Under the pieces are notes generated by a model. It saw only the letters and a program-made list of their open reading frames with translations, was not told where the DNA came from and searched no databases. A DNA stretch of 64,000 nucleotides from VRUE01 sp963732225. Its GTDB lineage: Bacteria > Actinomycetota > Thermoleophilia > Solirubrobacterales > 70-9. How positions within the stretch are numbered: position 1 is the first letter of the stretch; every line of letters begins with the position of its first letter. Location of the stretch: the NCBI GenBank assembly GCA_963732225.1, contig CAVSYR010000002.1, positions 806,001 to 870,000 of the forward strand, written 5' to 3'. A program made the position numbers and the translations under genes. Shown here one piece after another: positions 51,329 through 64,000 of the stretch.

Positions 51329-51856
51329 GTGACCGAGCCCTCGATCGGCGAGACCCTCGTCTCCAGTGAGGAGCTGCAGAAGCGCGTAGCCGAGCTCGGT
51401 CGCCAGATCAGCGCCGATTACGCCGGTCGCGACCTCTTCATGGTTGGCGTGCTCAAGGGCGCCGTCCTCTTTCTCGCCGACCTGATGCGCCACGTCGACG
51501 TGCCCTGCGAGATCGACTTCATGGCGGTCTCCAGCTACGGCTCGCAGACCGACTCTTCGGGCGTGGTGCGCATCCTCAAGGACCTCGACGCGCCAATCGA
51601 AGGCCGCGATGTGCTGATCGTCGAGGACATCATCGATTCCGGTCTCACCCTGCAGTACCTGATGCGCAACCTGAAGGCGCGCAATCCCGCTTCGCTGGAG
51701 GTTTGCGCCCTGCTGACCAAGCCCGAGCGCCTGCGCGTCGACCTCTCGCCGCGTTACCTCGGCTTCGAGATTGCCAACCGCTTCGCGATCGGCTACGGCC
51801 TCGACCACGCGCAGCGTTACCGCAACCTCTCCTACGTGGCCGCGTTGGACGATTAG
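51329..51856 (+). CDS. hpt: Hypoxanthine phosphoribosyltransferase
   Basis: The 175-residue purine salvage enzyme shows the PRPP motif VLIVEDIIDSGLTL, the loop LKGAVLFLADL and the hydrophobic MAVSSYGSQT. It makes IMP/GMP. GTG start, with TAGACT 7 bases upstream. It lies upstream of ftsH, a neighbour pair conserved in many bacteria. Confidence 0.96.
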   Translation: MTEPSIGETLVSSEELQKRVAELGRQISADYAGRDLFMVGVLKGAVLFLADLMRHVDVPCEIDFMAVSSYGSQTDSSGVVRILKDLDAPIEGRDVLIVEDIIDSGLTLQYLMRNLKARNPASLEVCALLTKPERLRVDLSPRYLGFEIANRFAIGYGLDHAQRYRNLSYVAALDD

Positions 51857-51891
51857 ATGCCGAATCCGCCCTGGTACGCTGATTTTTCCCT

Positions 51892-53859
<1,968 letters not shown>

Positions 53860-53873
53860 TTGAAGGGACATCC

Positions 53874-54659
53874 GTGTCCCCGAAGTTGATGGGGGTCGTC
53901 AACGTCACCCCAGATTCGTTTTCCGATGGGGGCCGGTACCTCGATTCGGGTGCGGCCGTGCGGCACGGCGAGGAGCTGGTTAGGGATGGGGCGGCGATTT
54001 TGGATGTGGGGGGTGAATCCACTCGGCCGGGTGCGGTTGAAGTAGATGAGGCGGAGGAGCTGCGACGAGTCGAGCCTGTTGTGGCGGCACTAGCCGGTGT
54101 GACGACTGTCTCGATCGACACTTCGAAGTTGGCAGTTGCTGAAGCCGCATTGGATGCCGGGGCCTCGATCGTCAATGACGTGACTGCGTTCAAGCACGAT
54201 CCCGAGATGGCGGGTCTTTGCGCGGAGCGCGGGGCGGGGGTGGTGTTGATGCACATGCCGGGGAATCCGCGGACGATGCAGGACGATCCGCGCTATGACG
54301 ATGTGGTCGACGATGTGAAGGCGTTTCTGGCGGAGCGGATGGAGTTCGCGATCGGCCAGGGGATCGACGAGGAGCGGATCTGGCTGGATCCGGGGATCGG
54401 GTTTGGCAAGACGCTCGAGCACAACCTCGAGTTGTTGCGGCGGCTGGGAGAGCTGCGTGAGCTGGGGCGGCTGTTGATGGTCGGGACCTCGCGCAAGAGC
54501 TTCATCGGCAAGGTCGACGGGTCGGGTGTGGAGGACCGGATCGGCGGTTCGATCGCCTCATCCGTCCTCGCCGCTGCCGAGGGGGCGGACGTGCTGCGGG
54601 TGCACGATGTCGCCGAGATGGTGCAGGCGCTTGCGGTCACAAACGCTGTCCTTGGGTAG
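53874..54659 (+). CDS. folP: Dihydropteroate synthase
   Basis: This 261-residue folate enzyme joins pterin pyrophosphate with pABA. Motifs: MGVVNVTPDSFSDGGR, GGESTRPGA, IDTSKLAVAEAALDAGASIVNDV, MHMPGNPRTMQ, DPGIGFGKTLEHN, GTSRKSFIG and RVHDV. AAGGGA stands 6 bases before the GTG at 53874, 14 bases after ftsH. First of three folate genes. Confidence 0.97.
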   Translation: MSPKLMGVVNVTPDSFSDGGRYLDSGAAVRHGEELVRDGAAILDVGGESTRPGAVEVDEAEELRRVEPVVAALAGVTTVSIDTSKLAVAEAALDAGASIVNDVTAFKHDPEMAGLCAERGAGVVLMHMPGNPRTMQDDPRYDDVVDDVKAFLAERMEFAIGQGIDEERIWLDPGIGFGKTLEHNLELLRRLGELRELGRLLMVGTSRKSFIGKVDGSGVEDRIGGSIASSVLAAAEGADVLRVHDVAEMVQALAVTNAVLG

Positions 54660-54668
54660 GTTCCTCCC

Positions 54669-55091
54669 ATGGAGGCACACGGCAACGGCTTCGATTCGCG
54701 GGTCGAGGTGGAGCTGCGCGGGCTCTCGATCTACACCCACCACGGCGTCAGCGACTCCGAGCAGGAGGTCGGGCAGCGGCTCGAGTTCGACATCTCCTTC
54801 GACGTACCTGATTGCGACGCGGTGCTGACCGATCGGATCGAGGACACCGTCGACTACGCCGAGGTCTGCGACATCGTCGCCCTCGCCGCCACCGAGCGCA
54901 GCTACCGCACGCTCGAGCGCCTCGCCCAGGTCGTCGGTGGGCGCCTGATGGAGCGCTACGGCTGCGAATCGGTGCGCGTCCGCGCCGCCAAGCCGGAGCC
55001 GCCGCTGCCACTGGCGATCCAGGAGGTCGCCGTCGAGGTCGTCCACGAGCGCGCCGACGAGGACGACGAGGACGAGGCCGAAGCGAGCTGA
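54669..55091 (+). CDS. folB: Dihydroneopterin aldolase
   Basis: The 140-residue enzyme has the FolB segments ELRGLSIYTHHGVSDSEQEVGQRLEFDI, TVDYAEVCDIV, TLERLAQVV and AAKPEPPLPLAIQEVAVEV with the catalytic Lys. The tail is acidic. TAGGTT lies 6 bases before the ATG, so it may have its own leaderless promoter in addition to read-through from folP. Confidence 0.95.
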   Translation: MEAHGNGFDSRVEVELRGLSIYTHHGVSDSEQEVGQRLEFDISFDVPDCDAVLTDRIEDTVDYAEVCDIVALAATERSYRTLERLAQVVGGRLMERYGCESVRVRAAKPEPPLPLAIQEVAVEVVHERADEDDEDEAEAS

Positions 55092-55101
55092 ACGGCGCCC
55101 A

Positions 55102-55596
55102 GTGAGAACTGGCTACCTCGGACTCGGCTCCAACGTCGGCGACCGCGAGTCACACTTGCGGGCGGCGAGCGAGATGCTGCGCGAGCGCGGGGTCGAGGTC
55201 GAGGCGATCTCCTCGACCTATGAGACCGAGCCGGTCGGCGAGGTTCTGGACCAGGCCGACTTCCTCAACGCCGCGATCCGTATTCGCACCGAGCTCGAGC
55301 CGGAAGCTCTACTTGACCTCTGCAAGGAGATCGAGGTCGCCCGCGGCCGCGCCCTCGACGCCCCCCGCCACAGCCCCCGCCCGCTCGACGTCGACCTGCT
55401 CCTGCTCGGCGATATCGAGCTCTCCAGCGAGCGCCTGACGCTGCCCCATCCCGAGGTCAGCAGTCGCCGCTTCGTCCTCGCGCCGCTGCTCGAGCTCGAT
55501 CCCGAGCTGGCGCTCCCCGATGGCTCGCGCCTTGTCGAGGCGCTGGCGGCCCTGGGCCCGGGGCAGAGAGCCGAGCGAGTCGGTTCGCTCAGTTAG
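55102..55596 (+). CDS. folK: 2-amino-4-hydroxy-6-hydroxymethyldihydropteridine pyrophosphokinase
   Basis: The 164-residue kinase shows LGLGSNVGDRESHLRAA, VSSTYETEPVG-like SSTYETEPVGEVLDQADFLNA, and PRHSPRPLDVDLLLLGDIELSSERLTLPHPEVSSRRFVLAPL. GTG start 10 bases after folB. Its end overlaps the GST-like gene by eight bases. Confidence 0.96.
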   Translation: MRTGYLGLGSNVGDRESHLRAASEMLRERGVEVEAISSTYETEPVGEVLDQADFLNAAIRIRTELEPEALLDLCKEIEVARGRALDAPRHSPRPLDVDLLLLGDIELSSERLTLPHPEVSSRRFVLAPLLELDPELALPDGSRLVEALAALGPGQRAERVGSLS

Positions 55597-56347
55597 CGGC
55601 GGCGGTTCCGTCGCGCAACTGCTGCAGCCACGCCGGCGGCAGGATCGGCGGTGCTTTGCCGGGGTAATGGGGAATGACCCGCTTGGCGAGTGCTCCCGCG
55701 GGCCGGCGCTCGATCGCCGGACGCAGGTCATCGAGGGTCATCGCCAGGGCGATGCTGGGGGCAATCTGGAAGTCGGCGGCGTTGAGCTGCTCGCCGTTCA
55801 GGACCCCGGCCTCGATCCAGGCGTCGATCTTGTCGAGGAAGCCGGGCAGGGCGGCGAGGTCGCGCCGCACATTCTCGTCGGTCGCCTCGTTGGTGCGGGC
55901 GGCGAGGGCGACGATGGGCGCCGCTGTCTTCACCGCGAGGCCAATCGGGATACCGAGCTTGGCCCCCTCGGAGTAGCTGCGCAGCGAGGAGCTGTCCTTC
56001 TTGATCGACCACCAGGAGATCTGGCGAATCGGGTGCTGCAGCTCCTCGTCGCCAAAGCGCTCAGCCTCCTCGACGGTGGCGCGCTGGGCGGGATCCTCGG
56101 GGAAGAGCGGCGGCTGCGGTTGCACTCGCTCCAGCTCGCGGGCGATCGGGCGTGAGCCCTGCACCTTGCGTCCGTCGATCTTCAGCGCCGGCACCGTTTT
56201 GCCCGCAAAGCCAAGAGCGCGCAGGATGCCCTTCGACATCACCGGGAAGAGGTCGGTGCGCTTGTAGGCGATGCCCTTGTACTCCAGCATCGCCCGCGCC
56301 GCCATCCCTGGATGCGAGCCCGGAATCGTGTAAAGACGCGCCTCCAC
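55589..56347 (-). CDS. Glutathione S-transferase-like protein
   Basis: The 252-residue protein has an N-terminal thioredoxin-like part (MEARLYTIPGSHPGMAARAMLEYKGIAYKRTDLF..., TVPALKIDGRKVQGSRPIARELE) and a C-terminal helical part (LPGFLDKIDAWIEAGVLNGEQLNAADFQIAPSIALAM). Actinobacteria seldom make glutathione, so its cofactor may differ. TAGGAT ends 7 bases before the GTG. It is divergent from coaX (35 bases between start codons). Confidence 0.85.
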   Translation of the reverse strand: MEARLYTIPGSHPGMAARAMLEYKGIAYKRTDLFPVMSKGILRALGFAGKTVPALKIDGRKVQGSRPIARELERVQPQPPLFPEDPAQRATVEEAERFGDEELQHPIRQISWWSIKKDSSSLRSYSEGAKLGIPIGLAVKTAAPIVALAARTNEATDENVRRDLAALPGFLDKIDAWIEAGVLNGEQLNAADFQIAPSIALAMTLDDLRPAIERRPAGALAKRVIPHYPGKAPPILPPAWLQQLRDGTAAAN

Positions 56348-56382
56348 GGCGCCGATCCTACGGCGTCGGCGATAATCGCGCC

Positions 56383-57162
56383 GTGCTGCTCGCGGTCGAC
56401 GTCGGTAACACCCAAACCCACCTGGGCGCTTTCGAGGGCGAGCGCCTCGCCGAGCACTGGCGCTTTCAGACCCGCTCGGGCGCGACCGGTGACGAGCTGG
56501 CGGAGCGGATCAGCGGCCTCTTCGGTCTCTGCGACATGTCCTTTGCCGAGATCGACGCCGTCTGCGTCTCCTCGGTCGTGCCGCCGCTCGGCGCCCAGTT
56601 CGAGCAGCTGACCGAGCGCTACCTCGAGGCCGAGTGCCTGACGATAGGCCCCGGGCTGAAGACCGGGATGCCAATCCGGATCGAGAACCCCCTCGAGGTG
56701 GGCGCTGACCGCCTGGTCAACGCGATCGCCGCCTACGAGCGATTCGGTGTGGCGTGTGTCTCCGTCGATTTCGGCACCGGCATCAACATCGACGCGGTCT
56801 CCGCCGATGGCGAGTACCTCGGTGGTGCGATCGGGCCTGGCCTCGCACCTTCGCTCAGCGCTCTGATCGAACGAGCGGCCCGGATCACCAGGATTGACCT
56901 CGAAGAGCCGCGGGAAGCCATCGGTCGTTCGACCCGGGCCGCGATCCATTCCGGCTTCATCTTTGGCTTCGCCGGGTTGATCGACGGCATCGTCGGACGG
57001 ATCGAAGAGGAGCTGCCGAACCCGCATGTGCTCGCAACCGGTGGCTACGCCTCGATCGTCGTGCCCTTCACCGAGACGATCGATGAGGTCGACGACATGC
57101 TTACTCTCAAGGGGCTACGTCTGATCCATGAACGCAACACCCGAACAGCCGGCTCTGACTGA
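56383..57162 (+). CDS. coaX: Type III pantothenate kinase
   Basis: This 259-residue enzyme starts CoA synthesis. Segments: LLAVDVGNTQTHLGAF, VSSVVPPLGAQFEQL, NPLEVGADRLVNAIAAYERF, GGAIGPGLAPSLSAL and LATGGYASIVVPFTETID. The ATP/cation motif is DFGTGINID, while DFGTATTFD is usual. GTG 56383 is chosen since GATAAT ends 6 bases upstream. Dus starts 35 bases before its end. Confidence 0.94.
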   Translation: MLLAVDVGNTQTHLGAFEGERLAEHWRFQTRSGATGDELAERISGLFGLCDMSFAEIDAVCVSSVVPPLGAQFEQLTERYLEAECLTIGPGLKTGMPIRIENPLEVGADRLVNAIAAYERFGVACVSVDFGTGINIDAVSADGEYLGGAIGPGLAPSLSALIERAARITRIDLEEPREAIGRSTRAAIHSGFIFGFAGLIDGIVGRIEEELPNPHVLATGGYASIVVPFTETIDEVDDMLTLKGLRLIHERNTRTAGSD

Positions 57163-58132
57163 TCCCCTGCGGATCGGCGACGTCGAGATCTCCAACCGCG
57201 TCCTGCTCGCTCCCTTGGCGGGGATAGGCAACTGGTTCGTGCGCCTGCAGGCCAAGCGCCACGGTGCCGGCCTGGCGGTCTCGGAGATGGTCTCCAGCTT
57301 CGGCCTGCACCATCGCAACGAGCGCACCCTGCGCGAGCTGATGCGGATCCATCCCGATGAGCACCCGGTCTCGGTGCAGCTCTTCGGTCACGACGCCGAG
57401 GTAATGCGCTCGGCCGCCGCGGTGGCGGCTGAGGCGGGCGCCGACCTGATCGACATCAACATGGGCTGCCCGGTGCGCAAGGTGCGCAAGACCGGCGCCG
57501 GGGCGGAGCTGCTGCGTCAGCCCGAGCTGGCCCTGGCCTTGGCGCGGGGGGCGGTTGAGGGCAGCGGCGGCCTGCCGGTGACGGTGAAGCTGCGCTCGGG
57601 GATCGAAGTCGGCGATCGCTCCGGGTTCGAGTTGGCCGTTCGCCTCGCCGAGGAGGCCGGCGTCGCCGCGGTCGGCTTCCACCCGCGGGCGGCTACCGTC
57701 GGTCACAAGGGCAGCCCCGATTACGCGCTCACCCGCGAGCTGGTTGAGCGGATCGAGATTCCGGTGATCGTCTCGGGTGGCCTCAGGAGCGCCGAGGCCG
57801 CCCGCCGCGCCTATGAGGAGTCGGGCGCCGATGCGGTGATGATCGCCCGCGGCTCACTCGGCAATCCCTGGGTCTTCGAAGAACTCACCGGCCGGCGCTC
57901 TACGCCACCGGACCGCGATGAGGTCGCCGCGGAGCTGCTCTGGGTAATCGATCGGGCTGAGGAGCACCTCGGCAGCGAGCGCGCCGGCCGCTACCTGCGC
58001 AAGTTCTATCCCTGGTACATGGAGCCACTTGGCGCTCCGACTGAGCTTGCCGACGAGCTCCAGCGCCACGCCGACCTGCCGCAAGCGCGCCGCCTGATCG
58101 CCGATCTGGCCGCTCCAGCGCCCTCGCTATAA
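57128..58132 (+). CDS. dus: tRNA-dihydrouridine synthase (DusB-like)
   Basis: The 334-residue FMN enzyme has LAPLAGIGNWFVRLQAKRHGAGLAVSEMVSS, DLIDINMGCPVRKVRKTGAGAELL with the catalytic Cys, and GADAVMIARGSLGNPWVF. It reduces uridines in tRNA D-loops. Its ATG is 35 bases inside coaX, a strong overlap that suggests coupling. Confidence 0.96.
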   Translation: MNATPEQPALTDPLRIGDVEISNRVLLAPLAGIGNWFVRLQAKRHGAGLAVSEMVSSFGLHHRNERTLRELMRIHPDEHPVSVQLFGHDAEVMRSAAAVAAEAGADLIDINMGCPVRKVRKTGAGAELLRQPELALALARGAVEGSGGLPVTVKLRSGIEVGDRSGFELAVRLAEEAGVAAVGFHPRAATVGHKGSPDYALTRELVERIEIPVIVSGGLRSAEAARRAYEESGADAVMIARGSLGNPWVFEELTGRRSTPPDRDEVAAELLWVIDRAEEHLGSERAGRYLRKFYPWYMEPLGAPTELADELQRHADLPQARRLIADLAAPAPSL

Positions 58133-58246
58133 TCCCGCGACTTCCGGCCCTGGTGTGGTGAGGCAGACGCCGCCGCACTTGGGCGTTTTTGGGTCTAGGA
58201 GCCGTTTGCGGCAGTTCTCAATCCACTAAAGCGAGGTTGGACCAAA

Positions 58247-58726
58247 GTGAGTCGCCAGTCCGTCATCACCCCCGAGGGTCTCGAGAAACTCAAAGAGGAG
58301 ATCGATCACCTCACGACCGTGAAGCGACGCGAGGTCGCCCAGCGGATCAAGGAGGCGCGTGAGTTCGGCGACATCTCCGAGAACGCCGAGTACGACGACG
58401 CCAAGAACGAGCAGGCCCTGCTCGAGCAGCGGATCGCCCAGCTCGAAGAGCGGCTGCGTCGCGCCACCGTGATCGACGAGAAGGTCATTGGCACCGACGA
58501 AGTGCAGTTCGGCTCGGTCGTCCACGTCAAGGACCAGAAGACCGATGTCTCGCAGAAGTTCCAGATCGTCGGCTCGACCGAGGCCGATCCGCTGGAGCAC
58601 AAGCTCTCCAACGAGTCGCCGATCGGCAAAGCCCTGTTGGGGCACAAGAGGAACGACATCGTTACGGTCGAGGTCCCGCGGGGGCCGAAGAAGAAACTTA
58701 AGATCACCAAGATCGAGACGGCCTGA
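58247..58726 (+). CDS. greA: Transcription elongation factor GreA
   Basis: This 159-residue factor has the coiled-coil tip GDISENAEYDDAKNEQALLEQRI with the acidic residues that reach the RNA polymerase active site, and the FKBP-like C-terminus ending SPIGKALLGHKRNDIVTVEVPRG. It frees backtracked polymerase. GTG start. A long hairpin begins exactly at its stop. Confidence 0.97.
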   Translation: MSRQSVITPEGLEKLKEEIDHLTTVKRREVAQRIKEAREFGDISENAEYDDAKNEQALLEQRIAQLEERLRRATVIDEKVIGTDEVQFGSVVHVKDQKTDVSQKFQIVGSTEADPLEHKLSNESPIGKALLGHKRNDIVTVEVPRGPKKKLKITKIETA

Positions 58727-58848
58727 GGCCGCGGGAAAGCGGCGCATCTCGGGGTCATCGGCATCGGCCGTTCGCTCACGTACTCAAGTACGCTCGCTCG
58801 CGTCCTCAGCCTGCTTCCCCCGACCTGCTTGCTTTCCCACGGCCTCAG
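58723..58848. repeat. 126-base extragenic hairpin between greA and lysS
   Basis: CTGAGGCCGCGGGAAAGC (58723-58740) pairs with GCTTTCCCACGGCCTCAG (58831-58848) with one mismatch; the apex is CGTACT-CA-AGTACG (58777-58790). After it stands CTCGCTCGCGTCCTCAGCC. The greA stop is in the left arm and the lysS start is four bases past the right arm. Member of the family at 10882 and 32538. Confidence 0.75.
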
Positions 58849-58851
58849 AAC

Positions 58852-60324
58852 GTGACTGAAGAACAAAACATCTCGGACGTTCTTCGCGACCGCCGTGCCA
58901 AGCTGGATCGGCTCAGGGATGCAGGCATAGACCCGTTTCCGCCGGAGTTCGCCGACCGCGAGGAGATCGGCGAGGTACGGGCGGCGCACGAGGGGCTGGC
59001 GCCGGGGATCGAGACCGAGTCGCGCCACCGGGTCGCCGGGCGGCTGGTCGGGCGGCGTGGGCACGGCAAGGCCTGCTTCCTCGACCTGCGTGACGCCACC
59101 GGCCAGATCCAGCTGCACGCGCGCGAGGACCTGCTCGGCGAGGAGCCCTACAAAGTTCTGGTCGAGCTCGACCTCGGCGACATCATCGGGGTCGAGGGCA
59201 CGGCGCTGGCGACCCGCCGCGGCGGCGAGCTCTCGCTGGCGATCGACCACTGGCGCCTGCTGGCCAAGAGCCTGCGGCCGCCGCCGGACAAGTTCCACGG
59301 CCTCGAGGACGTCGAGACGCGCTATCGCCAGCGCGAGCTCGACCTGATCGCCAACGAGGAGAGCCGCGATCTCTTCACCAAGCGCGCCCGCACGGTCAGC
59401 GAGGTGCGCCGCTGGCTCGACGAACGCGGCTTCGTCGAGGTCGAGACGCCGGTTCTGCAACCGCTCTACGGCGGCGCCCTGGCGCGCCCGTTCACGACCC
59501 ATCACAACGCGCTCGACCGCGACCTCTATCTGCGCATCGCCACCGAGCTGTACCTGAAGCGGCTGGTCGTCGGCGGCATCGACAAGGTCTACGAGCTGGG
59601 CAAGGACTTCCGCAACGAGGGGATCTCGCACAAGCACAACCCCGAGTTCACGATGCTCGAGTGGTACGAGGCCTGCGCCGACTACGAGTCAACCGCCCAC
59701 CGAGTTGAGCTGATGGTCGCCGAGGTGGCCGAGCGGGTGCTGGGCACGACGGTGGTCGAGCGCGACGGCGTCTCGCTCGACTTCGCGCCGCCCTGGAACC
59801 GGGTCAGCTTTCGCGAGGCGATCCGCGAGCGCAGCGGCATCGACATCGCCGAGCACCCGACCCGCGAGGCGTTGGCGGCGGCGATTGGGACCGAGCTCGA
59901 TCCCGAGGAGGGCTGGGGCAAGCTGGTCGACGGCCTGCTCTCAAAGCACGTCGAGCCGCAGTTGATCCAGCCGACTTTCGTCCTCGACTACCCGGTCGAG
60001 CTCTCGCCCTTCGCCAAGTCCCACCGCTCCGAGGACGGCCTGGTCGAGCGTTTTGAGGCCTTCGCCGGCGGCATGGAGATCGCCAACGGCTTCACCGAGC
60101 TCAACGACCCCGACGAGCAGCGCCGCCGCTTCGAGCAGCAGGCCGAGGAGCTGGCTCGCGGCGACGAGGAGGCCCAGCCCTACGACGAGGATTTCGTCGC
60201 CGCGCTCGAACAGGGAATGCCGCCGACGGGGGGCGTCGGCATCGGCATCGATCGCCTGGTCATGCTGCTCACGGGCGCGAAGAGCGTGCGCGAGGTCGTG
60301 CTCTTCCCCGCGATGCGCTCCTGA
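58852..60324 (+). CDS. lysS: Lysyl-tRNA synthetase class II
   Basis: The 490-residue enzyme has an N-terminal OB-fold (HRVAGRLVGRRGHGKACFLDLRDATGQIQLHAREDLLG) and class II motifs: ELGKDFRNEGISHKHNPEFTMLEWYEA (motif 2) and TGGVGIGIDRLVMLLTGAKSVREVVLFPAMR (motif 3). The GTG start lies directly after the long hairpin; no clear RBS, so translation may depend on the hairpin. Confidence 0.97.
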   Translation: MTEEQNISDVLRDRRAKLDRLRDAGIDPFPPEFADREEIGEVRAAHEGLAPGIETESRHRVAGRLVGRRGHGKACFLDLRDATGQIQLHAREDLLGEEPYKVLVELDLGDIIGVEGTALATRRGGELSLAIDHWRLLAKSLRPPPDKFHGLEDVETRYRQRELDLIANEESRDLFTKRARTVSEVRRWLDERGFVEVETPVLQPLYGGALARPFTTHHNALDRDLYLRIATELYLKRLVVGGIDKVYELGKDFRNEGISHKHNPEFTMLEWYEACADYESTAHRVELMVAEVAERVLGTTVVERDGVSLDFAPPWNRVSFREAIRERSGIDIAEHPTREALAAAIGTELDPEEGWGKLVDGLLSKHVEPQLIQPTFVLDYPVELSPFAKSHRSEDGLVERFEAFAGGMEIANGFTELNDPDEQRRRFEQQAEELARGDEEAQPYDEDFVAALEQGMPPTGGVGIGIDRLVMLLTGAKSVREVVLFPAMRS

Positions 60325-60332
60325 GCGGCTGG

Positions 60333-60356
60333 AAAGCTCGCTCTGAGCGCTTTTTT
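60333..60356 (+). terminator. Terminator after lysS
   Basis: AAGC..GCTC pairs with GAGCGCTT around one T with a two-base bulge and runs into six T (60351-60356). It lies just past the lysS stop. Confidence 0.6.
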
Positions 60357-60441
60357 GCGGCGAAGGGCCGGTTGGGCCGGCTCGGTATCCTCTAAGGAGT
60401 ACATAGGCGCTTACCGATAACGAAGGGCGTCCACCGAGACT

Positions 60442-60465
60442 TACTCAACGGTGCTGCGTTGAGTA
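60442..60465. promoter_or_regulatory. Inverted repeat in the clpC leader
   Basis: TACTCAACG-GTGCTG-CGTTGAGTA is a perfect 9-base inverted repeat, 15 bases before the clpC start. It may be an operator or an RNA hairpin next to the AGAGG site (60471-60475). Confidence 0.5.
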
Positions 60466-60479
60466 GATAGAGAGGCTTT

Positions 60480-63087
<2,608 letters not shown>

Positions 63088-63100
63088 TCTCGGCGTAGTC

Positions 63101-64000
63101 GTGCGTCAACCTGGCCGCAGCGCGATCGGTACCTGGAGCGGTGGCCGCTTTCTCCACTTCGGCGAGACGGTCGACGAGGCGCGACTGGAGGCCGTGCTGC
63201 GCCCGGGGGACGGGATCGACACCGTGCTCAGCGCCGACACCTACGGACAGGGCGAGGCGGACTCGCTGCTCGGGCGAGCGCTGAAGGAGGTCCCCCGCGA
63301 TGAGTACTGCCTGGTCGGGGCGATCGGCCACGACTTCTACGAGGGCGAGCGCGACGGGCCGCGCGGCTTTCCCCGCTTCACCGACCCGCGCCTGCGTGGC
63401 GAGGCGGGGTACGCGGACTACCTACGGATGGCGACCGAGCGCAGCCTCGAGCGCCTTGGCGTCGACTCCCTCGACCTGCTGCTGCTGCACAACCCCGACC
63501 GGATCGGCTACTCGAGCGAGGCGGTGTGGGACGGCATGGCGGCGTTGCGGGAGGCTGGCTTGACTGGACGGATCGGCGTTGCCCCCGGACCGGCCAACGG
63601 CTTCACCCTCGACCTGATCGCCTGCCTGGAGCGCTTCGGCGAGCGGATCGACTGGGCGATGATCATCCTCAACCCGTTTGAGCCCTGGCCCGGCGAGCTC
63701 TGTCTCGCGGCGGCCGAGCGTCAGGACGTCAGCGTGATCACCCGCGTCGTCGACTACGGCGGCCTCTTCTGGGGCGACCTGCGCCCGGGCATGGAATTGG
63801 CCCGCGGCGACCACCGGGCATTTCGCCCCGAAGGCTGGATCGAGGCCGGCCTGGAGAAGCTGGAGCAAGTGCTGCCCTACGCGGAGCGGGCCGGACTGAC
63901 CCCGATCCAGCTCGCCTGTCAGTGGAACCTCGCCCATCCAGCAGTGGAGTGCGTGGTTCCAACCTTGATCCAGGAGACCGGCCCCGAAGCGCGCACGATC
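63101..64000 (+). CDS. Aldo/keto reductase family protein (3' end cut)
   Basis: The frame is open for 300 codons from GTG 63101 to the window edge. AKR signs: IGTWSGGRFLHFG, DTVLSADTYGQGEADSLLGRALKEV with the catalytic Tyr, SLERLGVDSLDLLLLHNPD, and LTPIQLACQWNLAHPAVECVVPTL. It likely reduces an aldehyde or sugar with NADPH. It follows clpC by 13 bases. Confidence 0.9.
   Translation, partial: MRQPGRSAIGTWSGGRFLHFGETVDEARLEAVLRPGDGIDTVLSADTYGQGEADSLLGRALKEVPRDEYCLVGAIGHDFYEGERDGPRGFPRFTDPRLRGEAGYADYLRMATERSLERLGVDSLDLLLLHNPDRIGYSSEAVWDGMAALREAGLTGRIGVAPGPANGFTLDLIACLERFGERIDWAMIILNPFEPWPGELCLAAAERQDVSVITRVVDYGGLFWGDLRPGMELARGDHRAFRPEGWIEAGLEKLEQVLPYAERAGLTPIQLACQWNLAHPAVECVVPTLIQETGPEARTI

Noticed and set aside
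60442..60465. HspR HAIR element
   Set aside because: HAIR is CTTGAGT-N7-ACTCAAG; here the half sites are in the opposite order with different spacing.

Overview
The window looks like chromosomal DNA of a high-GC actinobacterium, most likely class Thermoleophilia (Solirubrobacterales relatives). The basis is the very high GC coding bias, many GTG starts, F420-type oxidoreductases, a type III glutamine synthetase, secreted collagen-like and Cys/Asp-motif surface proteins, and the conserved housekeeping block tilS-hpt-ftsH-folPBK-coaX-dus-greA-lysS-clpC. The lineage is inferred from protein style, not from a marker search. I see no rRNA, tRNA, CRISPR array, prophage or insertion sequence.

Layout. 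1-2 kb: sulfur-type ABC ATPase (partial) divergent from a TSUP exporter and an Rrf2 regulator. 2-11 kb: DUF4389 protein, CoxE-like VWA protein and MoxR ATPase flanking an ABC exporter, a lipoprotein, two Ca2+/cation exchangers and a Bcp peroxiredoxin. 11-23 kb: acyl-CoA dehydrogenase, HTH regulator, typA, cspA, secreted subtilase, TVP38 protein, recD2, and a Fic AMPylase on a locally AT-richer patch beside a 59-residue Cys protein. 23-32 kb: small stress/catabolic genes (cupin, TetR, SnoaL, LLM, YdeI, PEP-mutase-like), rlmN, a P450, a phosphoesterase and a collagen-like exported protein. 32-42 kb: nitrogen genes (glnN, amtB), an inverted-order 3-hydroxyacyl-CoA dehydrogenase/enoyl-CoA hydratase fusion, a sirtuin, LysR and Usp. 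42-48 kb: a strikingly GC-poor exported protein, conserved hypotheticals, a HAD phosphatase and a large cell-wall lytic protein. 48-64 kb: PII, a MerR-cyclase fusion, then the housekeeping block ending in clpC (with a one-base frameshift) and a partial aldo/keto reductase.

Three genome-scale patterns stand out. (1) About seventeen genes have a TANNNT or GATAAT hexamer 6-9 bases before an ATG/GTG and no Shine-Dalgarno, so leaderless initiation appears common; at three divergent pairs (4.1, 7.3, 43.5 kb) the two -10 boxes physically overlap. (2) Long imperfect extragenic hairpins that share a GGACGC/GCGTCC core lie directly after stop codons at 10.9, 32.5 and 58.7 kb. (3) Nearly identical palindromes precede the acyl-CoA dehydrogenase and the P450, suggesting one regulator for both. 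Exported proteins also use GAA for Glu while cytosolic neighbours use GAG.

Genes that may work together: glnN, amtB and glnB for ammonium assimilation; the acyl-CoA dehydrogenase and the fused hydratase/dehydrogenase for beta-oxidation; folP-folB-folK for folate; the Rrf2/TSUP/ABC group for sulfur; MoxR with the VWA protein around the ABC exporter. No stretch longer than 300 bases is without a gene.
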